NCBI GenBank assembly: GCA_910579165.1
Contig: CAJTTF010000004.1
Coordinates: forward strand, 1-64,000
Source: an uncultured Atopobiaceae bacterium
GTDB taxonomy: Bacteria; Actinomycetota; Coriobacteriia; Coriobacteriales; Atopobiaceae
DNA length: 64,000 nucleotides
Direction: 5' to 3'
Every line of letters starts with the position of its first letter. The first letter of the stretch is position 1. Shown piece by piece: positions 11,034 through 20,700 of the stretch. The notes under the pieces were generated by a model. The model was given only the letters and a program-made list of their open reading frames with translations, was not told the DNA's origin and ran no database searches. The position numbers were made by a program, and so were the translations under genes.

Positions 11034-11735
11034 TTAATCGAGAAAATCCCGCGTGACATTGGTGTCCACCTTGGCACCAGGGCCCATGGTGGAAGAGACA
11101 GTGATGGACTTGAGATACTTGCCCTTGGCGCTGGAGGGTTTCACCCTCACAAGTTCAGAAATAAGAGCGCCGTAATTCTCGGTAAGATCTTCAACGGAGA
11201 AGGAAACTTTACCAATGGGCACGTGGCAAATACCATAGCGATCAGCGCGATACTCAACGCGGCCGCCTTTGAGTTCCTTTACCATCTTGGCAACGTCTTG
11301 CGTGACGGTTCCCAACTTGGGATTAGGCATAAGGCCGCGCGGACCGAGGATTTTACCAATTGTTCCTACCTTGGCCATCATAGGAGGAGTTGCAATAGCG
11401 GCATCAAAATTGATGGTACCGTTTTTAATCTCTTCAATAAGATCGTCAGCACCTACGATATCTGCGCCTGCAGCCTGGGCTTCCTTGGCAGGTTCGCCTT
11501 CTGCAAAGACCGCCACGCGGACCGTCTTGCCCGTGCCGTGTGGCAAGGCAATAGATCCGCGAACTGACTGATCTGCTTTTCTGGTGTCAACGCCAAGACG
11601 AACGGAGACATCTACGGTCTCATCAAACTTAGCATGAGCGTTTTCTTTAACCTTGGACAGAGCCTCTTTGGGAGCGTAGACGGTCTCCTGTATGGACTCT
11701 TCTGCCTTTACATAGTTCTTTCCGTGCTTTGCCAT
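11034..11735 (-). CDS. rplA: 50S ribosomal protein L1
   Basis: 233 residues, standard length. The hallmark region [18 protein letters not shown] is near residues 127-144, and the C-terminus carries [12 protein letters not shown]. It binds the L1 stalk of 23S rRNA and, in many bacteria, represses its own operon by binding the mRNA leader. A 38-base sequence identical to the leader of rplK lies immediately before the start. Same orientation as rplK, 143 bases downstream of it. Confidence 0.98.
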   Translation of the reverse strand: MAKHGKNYVKAEESIQETVYAPKEALSKVKENAHAKFDETVDVSVRLGVDTRKADQSVRGSIALPHGTGKTVRVAVFAEGEPAKEAQAAGADIVGADDLIEEIKNGTINFDAAIATPPMMAKVGTIGKILGPRGLMPNPKLGTVTQDVAKMVKELKGGRVEYRADRYGICHVPIGKVSFSVEDLTENYGALISELVRVKPSSAKGKYLKSITVSSTMGPGAKVDTNVTRDFLD

Positions 11736-11740
11736 TTTCT

Positions 11741-11778
11741 TATCCTTTCGTGGTCACAGGGCATGACTACCCTCCCAC
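11741..11778 (-). repeat. 38-bp leader repeat, copy before rplA
   Basis: Identical over 38 bases to 12423-12460 before rplK. On the coding strand it can fold as GTGG...CCAC outside and AGGG...CCCT inside, and it ends in the AAAGGAT ribosome site of rplA. An mRNA element shared by both genes, perhaps for L1 autoregulation, is inference. Confidence 0.8.
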
Positions 11779-11878
11779 TTAGTTGTAATTACGCTTAGTT
11801 ATAATTTAGAGCAGCAAATTTGCGGCTGGGACCTTGGATATACCGTGTCTGCCTGACGGTCCCTTCTCTGCCGAGCTC

Positions 11879-12418
11879 TTACGCAGCGGGCTCCTCATCT
11901 GCGGAAGCCTCTTCGCCTTCCTCAGCAGCCTCTTTGGCCTTCTCTTCCACAGCCGCTTTTTTGGAAACGGCACGCGGTTGCGAAGATTCCATACCTTCAA
12001 CGATGATGCCCATTGAACGAGCGGTACCAGCGATAATGCGAGCTGCGTGTTCCACATCATTAGCGTTAAGGTCTGCCATCTTCATTTCTGCAATCTTCTC
12101 AAGCTGGGCTTGGCTAATCTCGCCAACCTTCTCTGCTTGCGGAACGCCCGAGCCGCTCTTAATCTTGAGCTCTTTCATGATGAGTTGCGCAGCAGGTGGC
12201 GTCTTTGTGATGAACGTGAACGAGCGATCCTCGTAGACCGAAATCTCTACGGGGATAATATCGCCGTGCTGATCTTGCGTGCGGGCATTGAACTCCTGGC
12301 AAAACTGCTGGATGTTAACTTGCGCGCCCGAAAGAATGGGTCCAATAGGGGGCGCAGGTGTTGCCTGGCCTGCAGGAATCTGCAGTTTAACGATGCTTAT
12401 TGGTTTCTTTTCTGCCAT
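11879..12418 (-). CDS. rplK: 50S ribosomal protein L11 with acidic C-terminal extension
   Basis: L11 binds the GTPase-associated region of 23S rRNA and contacts elongation factors and thiopeptides. The N-terminal domain has the conserved prolines ([16 protein letters not shown]) but reads [11 protein letters not shown] where most bacteria have a GPALG-type sequence. The rRNA-binding C-terminal domain is recognisable (GTARSMGI). The protein is 179 residues, about 38 longer than usual. The excess is an Ala/Glu/Lys tail from about residue 143 ending EEPAA, probably disordered. It lies 56 bases downstream of nusG, with the duplicated leader in front. Confidence 0.96.
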   Translation of the reverse strand: MAEKKPISIVKLQIPAGQATPAPPIGPILSGAQVNIQQFCQEFNARTQDQHGDIIPVEISVYEDRSFTFITKTPPAAQLIMKELKIKSGSGVPQAEKVGEISQAQLEKIAEMKMADLNANDVEHAARIIAGTARSMGIIVEGMESSQPRAVSKKAAVEEKAKEAAEEGEEASADEEPAA

Positions 12419-12422
12419 TTTT

Positions 12423-12460
12423 TATCCTTTCGTGGTCACAGGGCATGACTACCCTCCCAC
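12423..12460 (-). repeat. 38-bp leader repeat, copy before rplK
   Basis: Perfect copy of 11741-11778. It fills most of the nusG-rplK gap and includes the AAAGGAT ribosome site of rplK. The same internal pairing is possible. Confidence 0.8.
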
Positions 12461-12474
12461 ATTGTTGCATATAG

Positions 12475-13023
12475 TTATGAAGCGGAAACGATTTGATCTA
12501 AGTTGAGCTCTACCGGTGTTTCGCGACCAAAAATGGTGAGCGATACCTTTACCTTACCTGACTCAGGTGCAACCTCTGTGATGGTTCCATCAAAGTCAGC
12601 AAGCGGGCCGGAAACCACGCGAATGGACTGACCCTCTTGGAAGTTTGTCTCCATACGTTTAGGCTTGGAGCCAACAGGAGTATTTCCTTGGCTACGACGC
12701 GTCATCTTCTCAAATTGCGCACGCGTGATGGGTGTAGGCTTGCCCTCGATGCCAACAAATCCTGTAACGCCCGGAGTATTGCGCACAACGGACCAGGAGT
12801 TATCATCAACCTCCATGCGCACGAGCACATAGCCGGGGTAGACATTAAGTTCGCGCGTAATCTGCTTGCCGCCTTCCTTAACCTCGGTCACTTCTTCCGT
12901 GAAAACCTTGGTGTCGAAGACGTGATTTTGAAGGCCGAAGGACTCTATGCGGCGCTTGATTTCATCCTGTACGCGCTTCTCGTAACCGGAGTAGGTGTGA
13001 ATGATGTACCAGTGCTTAGCCAT
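12475..13023 (-). CDS. nusG: Transcription termination/antitermination protein NusG
   Basis: 182 residues from the ATG at 13023, which follows GGAGG; the longer frame upstream overlaps secE and is not coding. The N-terminal NGN domain starts KHWYIIHTYSGYEKRVQDEI and binds RNA polymerase near the clamp. The C-terminal KOW domain carries GQSIRVVSGPLADFDGTI and couples to S10 or Rho. It starts 2 bases after the secE stop, so the two are translationally coupled. Confidence 0.97.
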   Translation of the reverse strand: MAKHWYIIHTYSGYEKRVQDEIKRRIESFGLQNHVFDTKVFTEEVTEVKEGGKQITRELNVYPGYVLVRMEVDDNSWSVVRNTPGVTGFVGIEGKPTPITRAQFEKMTRRSQGNTPVGSKPKRMETNFQEGQSIRVVSGPLADFDGTITEVAPESGKVKVSLTIFGRETPVELNLDQIVSAS

Positions 13024-13025
13024 AC

Positions 13026-13946
13026 CTAGCCTCCAATCAAGTTTCTCACATCGGCAAATTTGACGAGGCCTTTGACGACAACGATATCGATACCCCAAAC
13101 AATCAAGCCAAAGATAACGAGAAGAGCGATGACCGCAATTGTGTAGTTTCTAAGCTCGCGCTTTGTGGGCCACACAACACGTTTCATCTCAGATTTGATA
13201 TTGAAAAGAACGCGAACAAATCTCTGCCACAGGTTGAGATTCTTTTCTTTGGTCTTCTTTTTCTCTTGGAGCTTTGTTGCGCGAGCGAGCGCTTCGTCCG
13301 CCCTAACCTCAGCCATGGCGGCAGCACGCACAATTTTTTTAGAAGGTGTGCCACCCTTTTTCTTTTCTTCTGTGAGAGTGCGGTTTGTTTTTTCCTGCTC
13401 AACTTTGGTGCGTTGGACCTCTTTTTGCGCGGCGGCTAATTTCTTATCGAGGACCGAAAGGCGCTTTTCATTGCGCTTCTTAACTTTGGCCGCCTTTTTA
13501 GCCTTGACTGCCTCGCGACGCGCTTCACGTTTCTCTGCTTTGGTAAGAGGATTGTCCAGAAGATTTCCGGCTTTGGATTCCTTGGTGTTCTTTTTGCTTT
13601 TTTCTCCGCGAGCGGCCTCGTTTTTAGCGGTTTCGCCAGCGAGAATAGAATTAGCAGATGAGCTCTGCGTAGCGTTTGCGCTCCGTTCTACAGATGCGTC
13701 ATTGGTTTTGGAGGCTGCCCCGCGGGTAGCGCCCGTCTCGTCTGCGGGAGAGGAAGAAGGTGCTTCTTTTGCCTTGACGCTCTTCTCCTCCCCTTTTACT
13801 TTGCGAGCTTTGCTAAACAGTGATGCAGGTGATTTTTTTGAGGATTGCTCGGCAGCAAGTTGCGCTTCTTGCGTTTCTTGGGCGCGTTGACGCTTTTCTT
13901 GGCGCGCCTTCCTCGCCGCACGTTTTTGTCTATTTTTATTTGCCAT
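13026..13946 (-). CDS. secE: Preprotein translocase subunit SecE with long basic N-terminal extension
   Basis: The last ~70 residues (about 237-306) are a normal SecE: an amphipathic helix with KSEMKRVVWPTKREL, then a membrane helix (IAVIALLVIFGLIVWGIDIV). SecE stabilises SecY in the membrane. The first ~235 residues are a Lys/Ala/Arg/Glu/Ser-rich low-complexity region (starting MANKNRQKRAARKARQEKRQ) with coiled-coil character and no sign of membrane insertion. Most SecE proteins are 60-130 residues, so this one at 306 is exceptional. Start at 13946; no better internal start with a ribosome site was seen. Located between tRNA-Trp and nusG, the standard position. Confidence 0.95.
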   Translation of the reverse strand: MANKNRQKRAARKARQEKRQRAQETQEAQLAAEQSSKKSPASLFSKARKVKGEEKSVKAKEAPSSSPADETGATRGAASKTNDASVERSANATQSSSANSILAGETAKNEAARGEKSKKNTKESKAGNLLDNPLTKAEKREARREAVKAKKAAKVKKRNEKRLSVLDKKLAAAQKEVQRTKVEQEKTNRTLTEEKKKGGTPSKKIVRAAAMAEVRADEALARATKLQEKKKTKEKNLNLWQRFVRVLFNIKSEMKRVVWPTKRELRNYTIAVIALLVIFGLIVWGIDIVVVKGLVKFADVRNLIGG

Positions 13947-13986
13947 ACGTTTCGCTTTCTAAAAAGTAAACGCTCTTATTAAAAAC

Positions 13987-14063
13987 TGGCAGCCCAGGAA
14001 GGACTCGAACCTCCAACCATCGGTTTTGGAGACCGCTGCTCTACCAATTGGAGCTACTGGGCT
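13987..14063 (-). tRNA. tRNA-Trp (CCA)
   Basis: Acceptor stem AGCCCAG/CTGGGCT, anticodon loop CTCCAAA giving anticodon CCA, T-arm GGTTCGAGTCC, and an encoded CCA end. It lies between rpmG and secE, a common bacterial arrangement. Confidence 0.96.
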
Positions 14064-14117
14064 GTTAATCACGTGTTTATCGCGTTTCGTCTACTGCGTC
14101 TTTTTGTCGAGTTTTGC

Positions 14118-14267
14118 CTATCGCGTCTCTTTGTGGACGGTGTGGTGCTTACACCAACGGCAATACTTTTTAAGCTCAAGACGATCTGGATGAGTGTTCT
14201 TGTTTTTGTACGTCGTGTAATTGCGACGCTTGCAATCTGAGCACTCAAGAGTTACCAGGGTACGCAT
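14118..14267 (-). CDS. rpmG: 50S ribosomal protein L33
   Basis: A 49-residue protein, [18 protein letters not shown] at the start and [14 protein letters not shown] at the end. The two CxxC pairs mark the zinc-binding form of L33. The start is preceded by AGAGGA. It sits just upstream of tRNA-Trp and secE, as in many genomes. Confidence 0.95.
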   Translation of the reverse strand: MRTLVTLECSDCKRRNYTTYKNKNTHPDRLELKKYCRWCKHHTVHKETR

Positions 14268-14319
14268 GGAATTCCTCTTTCTAATTGCGGCTATAAGCTA
14301 TCTGTTAAAAACATTCCGT

Positions 14320-14353
14320 AAAAAAACACGCCCGGGACTCCCGAAGCGCGTTT
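14320..14353 (-). terminator. Terminator after purA
   Basis: On the minus strand an inverted repeat (AACGCGC...GCGTGTT, with inner CGGGA/TCCCG) is followed by seven T. It lies about 190 bases after the purA stop and before rpmG. Confidence 0.7.
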
Positions 14354-14412
14354 GAGTAATGTAGCAAATAAACAGGCGCGCTGTCAAGCAACATAGTGCG
14401 TCGGCACCCATT

Positions 14413-14475
14413 TTTTGTTGGATTGGTTTGTTAGTCGCTTTTGTTGGATTGGTTTGTTGGTCGTTTTTGTTGGCT
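14413..14475. repeat. 26-bp imperfect tandem repeat downstream of purA
   Basis: Two near-identical units beginning TTTTGTTGGATTGGTTTG start at 14413 and 14439, and a diverged third begins at 14465. The 278-base gap 14268-14545 holds this repeat and the terminator but no convincing gene. Confidence 0.65.
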
Positions 14476-14545
14476 GCTCTTCCTTGGTTCTGGTGCTTGT
14501 TGCTTTGCTCTTCCTTAGTATTGGCACTTGATGGTAAATTTATCC

Positions 14546-15829
14546 CTAGCGTTGGCGCTTTATAGTTTGCGAGCGATCCGGACCTACGCACACCATAGTA
14601 ACGGGCACACCGCTCAGGCGCTCAATGATGTCAATATAGTCTTTTGCTTCTCGAGGCAGATCAACGTAGTTTTTAATCTTAGTAATATCCGTTTTCCATC
14701 CAGGCATTTCAATGTAGACCGGCTTGGCCTCGTAGAACTTAGATTGATGTTCCGGAACGGTGGTATACCGCTCACCGTTGCAATCGTAGGCAATGCAAAT
14801 TTTGATGGTATTCAGTGCGCTTAAGACATCGAGTTTGGTTATGGCAAGCTCCGTAAGGCCATTGACGCGCGCGGCGTAGTTCACAATAACCGCATCGTAA
14901 TAACCACAGCGGCGCTTGCGACCCGTTGTCGTTCCATACTCGTGGCCCTGCTCGCAGAGCGTCTCGCCTACAGCATCTCCTTCGGGAAGCTCCGTAGGAA
15001 ACGGCCCCGAACCCACGCGGGTGAGGTACGCTTTGGCCACGCCAATCACGGTATCTATATTGGTAGGACCTACGCCAGATCCCGTGATGGCCCCTCCGGA
15101 TACGCAGTTTGAGCTCGTAACAAAGGGATAGGTGCCAAAATCTATATCAAGCATCGTTGCCTGTGAGCCTTCAAACAGAATATCTTTTCCTTCTGTGAGA
15201 GCCTCGTTAAGATAGCGCGAGGATTCAATAATGTAGGGACGCAAAACCTTGGCGTATTCCAGATAGTCCTTGGCAATGTCATTGACGGTGTAGGTGGGCA
15301 GACCATAGACTTTTTCGAGAACGGGGTTTTTCTCGATAAGCGCTGTTTCAAGCTTCTCGTTGAAAATCTTTTCATCCAACATGTCTTGCATGCGAAGGCC
15401 AATCCGGCTGACTTTATCGGCATAGCAGGGGCCAACGCCACGCTTTGTGGTGCCAATGAGATTCTTGCCCAGCTTGCGCTCATGCGCCTCGTCGAGGTCC
15501 TTGTGGTAGGGCATGACGATGTGAGCGTTACCGGAAATCTTGAGGTTGTCGTAAGAAATACCCTGCTCTTTAAGAGCGGCAAGCTCCTCGAGCACTACCT
15601 TGGGATCAACGATGCACCCGTTTCCAATAACCGGAACTACGCCTTCGTAGATGACACCGGAGGGGATTTGGTGGAGCGCAAGCTTATGACCATTAGCAAT
15701 GACTGTGTGGCCAGCGTTTGCGCCACCCTGGCAGCGCACAACAATATCAAATTCGCTGCTGAGGACATCGGTGACCTTGCCCTTGCCCTCATCTCCCCAT
15801 TGGGTTCCTACGAGAATTTTTGATGGCAT
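14546..15829 (-). CDS. purA: Adenylosuccinate synthetase
   Basis: Joins IMP and aspartate with GTP, the first step from IMP to AMP. The GTP-binding QWGDEGKGK motif is near residue 10 and GTTKRGVGPCYADK near 128. The C-terminal part has TTTGRKRRCGY and the guanine-contact TKLDVL. It has 427 residues, standard length. Two ATG codons are adjacent. I prefer the second (15829) because AAGGAG is then 5 bases away instead of 2. It lies 48 bases downstream of purB, so the two AMP-branch enzymes form a unit. Confidence 0.97.
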   Translation of the reverse strand: MPSKILVGTQWGDEGKGKVTDVLSSEFDIVVRCQGGANAGHTVIANGHKLALHQIPSGVIYEGVVPVIGNGCIVDPKVVLEELAALKEQGISYDNLKISGNAHIVMPYHKDLDEAHERKLGKNLIGTTKRGVGPCYADKVSRIGLRMQDMLDEKIFNEKLETALIEKNPVLEKVYGLPTYTVNDIAKDYLEYAKVLRPYIIESSRYLNEALTEGKDILFEGSQATMLDIDFGTYPFVTSSNCVSGGAITGSGVGPTNIDTVIGVAKAYLTRVGSGPFPTELPEGDAVGETLCEQGHEYGTTTGRKRRCGYYDAVIVNYAARVNGLTELAITKLDVLSALNTIKICIAYDCNGERYTTVPEHQSKFYEAKPVYIEMPGWKTDITKIKNYVDLPREAKDYIDIIERLSGVPVTMVCVGPDRSQTIKRQR

Positions 15830-15880
15830 CATTACTCCTTGGTGCTATGAATTGTGCGTGCTTGATATGTGCAAAACGTA

Positions 15881-17371
15881 TTAAAACTTTAAGGCATCCA
15901 GGCGCTTAAAGATCTTAGGCGTGTTGCCCAAAAATTGTTGGGCATCCATCACGGCAACGAGCTCTTCTTTTGAGAGAGGGTTGCGCTTATCAGCAAGAAG
16001 ATTTGTTACAAAGTGAGCGCCCTTCGCATCCTCCGGCTTTGCAGCAACAATGGCATCCCATGTTTTCATTGCTGAATCTTGCACCACGGCATAGGCTTCT
16101 TCGCGAGAAAGACCGGCGTCTGTGAGTGCCAAAAGTACCTTTGAGGAGTAGATGAGGCCGCGTGTTTCATCAAGGTTCTTTTGCATATGACGCGGGAATA
16201 GGACGAGGCCACCTACGATACGAATAAGCGACTGGAGCATATGATCGAGGGCGATAAACGAATCGGCGAAGATGACTCGCTCGGCGCTGGAGTGCGAAAT
16301 GTCGCGTTCGTGCCAGAGAGCAACGTTGTCGAAGGCTACCTGGCAGTTTGCCTTAACGATGCGCGAAAGACCCGCGACCTTCTCGGCAGTGATGGGATTT
16401 TTCTTGTGGGGCATGGCGCTTGAACCCTTCTGCCCTTTTGCAAAAGGTTCCTGCGCTTCCAGCACTTCCGTGCGTTGCAGATGGCGAATTTCTGTTGCGA
16501 TACGCTCTGCCGTGGCTGCAGTAATGGCGAGAACGCTTGCCATATATGCGTGGCGATCGCGAGATACTACCTGGGTAGAGCAGGGGTCAAAGGTTAGGCC
16601 CAGATGTCTGCAAACATAAGCCTCTATCTTGGGATCCACGCTTGAATAGGTTCCTATGGCACCGGAAATTTGGCCTACGGCAATTTGTTTTTTTGCTTCT
16701 TTGAGGCGTTCGTAATCACGGTGGAGTTCTTGCGCCCACGAGGCAAACTTGAGACCAAAGCTCATAGGCTCCGCGTGGATGCCGTGGCTGCGGCCTACCG
16801 CAATGGTATTTTGCTCGGCACGGGCGCGGCGAATACATATTTTTGCGAGTTGTTTTACATCCTTAAGCAGGATATCTGCAGCAGCTTTGAGCTGCACTGA
16901 AAACGCCGTATCCAATACATCCGAGCTGGTCATGCCGTAATGGATAAAGCGGCTCGGACTGGGGGGAAGGGGTGCCTTGCCTTTATGTTCTGCTCTCCAT
17001 GCCTTATCAATGGATTTATTCATGACGGTGAGAAACGCAATAACGTCGTGGCGCGTTTGCAGCTCAACCTTATCGATGGCGGGAACGCTAAAGCTTGCAT
17101 GCTTCTTAATGAATGTTGCATCCTTGTGCGTGGGGATGGCATCTTTTTTCGATGCGTTCTTTATGTCGGTTGCGACGGCTTTTGAAGCGCGAGTTGCGCG
17201 TTTAGTAGCTGCGGCAACGTTCTTGGATGCGCCTTTAGCGCGGGCAGCTTTTTTGGATTCCAGCTCTGCCCTAGCCTCAACTGCTAGGACCTCAATCTCT
17301 TTCCAGATGGTGTACTTGTTTTCATCGCTAAAGATGTCAGCAATTTCTGGGCGGGAATATCTTTCAATCAA
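15881..17371 (-). CDS. purB: Adenylosuccinate lyase with Lys/Ala-rich insertion
   Basis: Cleaves adenylosuccinate to AMP, and SAICAR to AICAR, in purine synthesis. It belongs to the fumarase/aspartase superfamily. MIERYSRPEIADIFSDENKY is the typical start, HYGMTSSDVLDTA is near residue 145, and the catalytic-loop signature SSAMPHKKNPI is near residue 320. At 496 residues it is about 60 longer than usual. The excess is an Ala/Lys-rich stretch (KKAARAKGASKNVAAATKRA and on) at about 40-90, where other PurB proteins have a short linker. It lies upstream of purA. Confidence 0.96.
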   Translation of the reverse strand: MIERYSRPEIADIFSDENKYTIWKEIEVLAVEARAELESKKAARAKGASKNVAAATKRATRASKAVATDIKNASKKDAIPTHKDATFIKKHASFSVPAIDKVELQTRHDVIAFLTVMNKSIDKAWRAEHKGKAPLPPSPSRFIHYGMTSSDVLDTAFSVQLKAAADILLKDVKQLAKICIRRARAEQNTIAVGRSHGIHAEPMSFGLKFASWAQELHRDYERLKEAKKQIAVGQISGAIGTYSSVDPKIEAYVCRHLGLTFDPCSTQVVSRDRHAYMASVLAITAATAERIATEIRHLQRTEVLEAQEPFAKGQKGSSAMPHKKNPITAEKVAGLSRIVKANCQVAFDNVALWHERDISHSSAERVIFADSFIALDHMLQSLIRIVGGLVLFPRHMQKNLDETRGLIYSSKVLLALTDAGLSREEAYAVVQDSAMKTWDAIVAAKPEDAKGAHFVTNLLADKRNPLSKEELVAVMDAQQFLGNTPKIFKRLDALKF

Positions 17372-17463
17372 AACAGATCCTTTTGTTTGCTTTAGACAGG
17401 TGTCATGTGGTTATAGTACGCCATTTTGTGCGTTGGCCGTTGCTCATTGGTTGAGGTTTTCTT

Positions 17464-17567
17464 AATCTTTACTCGATTTGAGTAAAGATTGGGACAAATC
17501 ATCTCTTATTTCTTCTTTCATCTTGAGTGAAGATTTCTAATCTTCTTTCGATTTACATAAAGATACA
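17464..17567. promoter_or_regulatory. Inverted and direct repeats between purB and addB
   Basis: A perfect 11-bp inverted repeat with a 5-base spacer (AATCTTTACTC, GATTT, GAGTAAAGATT) spans 17464-17490. A degenerate copy (AATCTTCTTTCGATTTACAT) starts near 17538, and a half-site like GAGTGAAGATTT lies between them. No T-run follows, so this looks like operator DNA and not a terminator. The target could be divergent purB, addB or both. The 408-base gap 17372-17779 also holds the addB promoter and no gene I can support. Confidence 0.5.
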
Positions 17568-17676
17568 AAGCGCTGTGTGTACTGTCGCTTGGCAATGTTG
17601 ACTTCTGCCTCGCGACGCGCAACTTCATGCAACGGCGTACTACAGCGCGCAATGATTATTTGCGACAGGGCACTCT

Positions 17677-17684
17677 GGTATAAT
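17677..17684 (+). promoter_or_regulatory. Extended -10 promoter for addB-addA
   Basis: TGGTATAAT is a full extended -10 element. No good -35 is seen at 17 bases. Transcription would start near 17691, about 90 bases before the preferred addB start. Confidence 0.5.
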
Positions 17685-17779
17685 ATGAAGGAAAAAATTG
17701 CTTCAATCCTTTGCTTTTTTGTACTCATAGCAGGGATTATATATTGCATGAATCTCTCTTTAGAGACTTCAGGGGGAAT

Positions 17780-20700
17780 ATGGGTCTTGAGATCCTCCAG
17801 CTGAACAGCGTGAACTACGTTCCAAGCGAGCTTTTGGGACGTTTAGAGGCGCTTGCGCTTAAGCACGAAGTTGCCGATGTTCTGGTGCCCTCAGCATCTC
17901 ATGTAGGCCACGCGCAAAAAGCGATTGCTACGGGGTGCACCGGAACGAAAATTGGCGCAGGCATTATGGTCTACACCCCAAACAGCTATGTCGCTAAGTA
18001 CTGGCCCCTCATTACCGATGGCACCCAAATCGCAACGAGGGCGCAGATTGAAGTTTATGCAGCGCAAGCGTTGAAGGAAGCACGATTGCACAATGCTACC
18101 GCTGCCAAAGAAGACGTATCTGATGACTTCATCTACCACATAAACAAAATTGGCGTCATAGCAGACATTTTGATGAGCACGACGCTCGAGCGGCTTAATA
18201 AGATTATTGATAGCAAACCTATTAACAAGACAACAAACGGCGGCGCTACAGATACTTGCACCAGGGCAGCCGTTGAAGCCCAAGATATGAGGAAGAACCA
18301 AAGAGAACCTTACGAGACTACGGATGCAAGCGAGAACACTAGCGAAACAGACGAGACCCTTACTGAAAACGAAAGAATCATTGTCTCAGCTGCCCGCAAC
18401 GCGCTTATAAAACTCCATGACGCCCAGCTCATCACAGAAGAAGAGGCTGCAAGTCTACTGGCGCGCGACCAGACATTACCGCTTCCTCCCCTTTTTGTTA
18501 CTGGCTTTGAGCAAGCTGACGAAAACCTTATTCGCTTTATAAAAACCCTTTCCGACAAAACCCCTGTCACATATTTTGCTCCCGGAACTGAAGCCGGGTA
18601 CATGTTGGCAAACGCGCTGAGCGAGTCCACAGGGCAGCTAGGCATTGACGTCCACCAGGATTCTACTCTGGCGAATTTTGATTCCTTTCTTGATTCCAAG
18701 AGCGCGAATGCCGATAAAAGAGCCGCACCAAATAATGATCAAACACTGCCAAGGTTAGTGTTTCTCGAGCCCCTGGGACCCAGCGCGGAGGCTGAATCTA
18801 TCGCCTCTTATCTCAAGACGTATACAGGTACCACAAACCCCGCTTGTTGCGCTGCAAGCGATGATACGGCGATTATTCAAAAAACCCCGAGTTCTTCTCC
18901 TCAAACCAGAGTAAATGATTTAGCAGAAACGTCAACGGTTCAGACTCAAAGCGCTCTCGTGGTAACCGCAGATCCTGAACGCGCCTGGCGAACCCTAGCT
19001 CCAAAACTGGCAAACGCAATGACGGTACATGCGAGCTGGTCAAAACCACTGCTCAGCTGCAAGCCCGTAGCGCTCTTTCTCCGCTTTGTTGAACAGCTTT
19101 GGGACATCACGGATAGTCAAAGAGAGTGGGATACTTTCGCTACGCGATGGACAAACCTTGGAACACAAGAACCAGTCGGCAGCGAAATCTTACAGACCAT
19201 ATCTACAGAGTATGCCGCGCTTCCCTCTACGTGGTGGCCCCCTACCGATATCATCGATTTCTTACACGGCTCCCTTTCCCCTTTTGCGCCAGAAGACGTT
19301 GATGCTTTTGATGTCTCCATGCGCTCGCGACGCGACCTAACGCCTGACGCTGTTCTCAGGGAACTCAAAAGTATTGCGCACGGTTTTTCTCGGGGTGAGA
19401 AACCTTCTCTACACGATGAAGGGACTCGCAGCGTTGAAAACGTCTCTTTGACAAACGGTGAATGTGAAGAGCATCAAAAGGCGTTTTACTCCATGCTTGA
19501 ACGACTGCTTACCTTTGATCTCAAGGGAGCAATTGAAGCAACGCTCCCCATTGCTGCCAAAGATGACTCAAAAGAAGCATTGCAGGGGATGAGTCAACTT
19601 TACTCCCTCGTGCTTGCTCTGGAGTCAGATCATGCGGCCGGGGCGGAAGAAGCGAAGGCGATCGAGGAAAGCGCGGAAGATGACCATGCGAAAAGGTCCT
19701 TGTCAGCAGACGAACGTAGAACAGAAGAATCTGGAACAAAAGAACGTTCAGAGAAAGCGCACGAGCAATTGGCACTCCTCAAAGCAATGGCGCGAAACGC
19801 TTCAATAAACTATTCCTACCAGGCTACACCTTCCATCAAGGACAAGGAAAAACATGCAAGCCCTTCTGATCCAGCAATCGCTAGAGTCACGGTAGACATC
19901 GTCACCTACAACAACGCCGCGAGCATACTTCCCAAGAGCTACGATATTTGTGTGCTCGCGGATCAAGGCATGGAAGCACAGACGGAGCGCACGTACCTCA
20001 CCTCTGCGGAACGTCTTATTAATGACAAACTTGGCGATGCCGAGCAAGTCCCGCGCGAGATTGTTTCCGCTGCGAAGAACGAGCAGCTCTACGCCATCGC
20101 GCGTGAATACGTCGCTTTTGAAAAGCCGCAGAAAACGGACGAGGGACGAGAGGTGTATCCAGCTCCTCTTTTGAGCTCAGTTGAGGCAACCTTCAAAAAA
20201 GCCTCCAACAACAGCAAAAACATAGCTGCCAAGACCGATGCGCGAGAGAAGAAGACGTTGGGGTCAGCCAAGAATGCGTTGGAAAGCTACAAGAAAGAGC
20301 TCGTCGAAATACTTGGTCCCTGGGTGCAGCAAAGCGAAGAGCATGTGAGACAAAACTATCTTGCCCAGGAGAATAACCAAACACCGCAGGAACACCCCTT
20401 CGAAGAAAACATCGAACTGACGGGAAATACTAAAGAGCTACTGGGGCGCGCAACAGTGCACAACACGCAGACAGGAACCGTGTCGCTCACAGAAAAGGTC
20501 CGTCTCTCTCCCACCTCTTTGGAGGCGCTGCGCAACTGCCCCAGGAAATGGTTCTTTGAACGGGGTCTCACTACGCATACTATCGATGCTGAGATGGACG
20601 CCCTTGCAAGAGGAACCCTCTATCACGATGTCTTAAGTCATGTCCTAGAAGGCGCATCTTCCGCTCAGAGCGAGGACCGTGAAACAGCGGAGCAGCCAAG

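Noticed and set aside
13024-13098. Longer NusG starting at 13098
   Set aside because: The extra 25 residues overlap the secE end and lack a ribosome site, while GGAGG precedes the ATG at 13023.
14413-14475. CRISPR-like array
   Set aside because: Only two and a half units of 26 bases occur with no spacers, and no cas genes are present.
17711-17779. AddB starting at 17711
   Set aside because: Possible but less likely: the added 23 residues match nothing and the ATG at 17780 follows AGGGGG.
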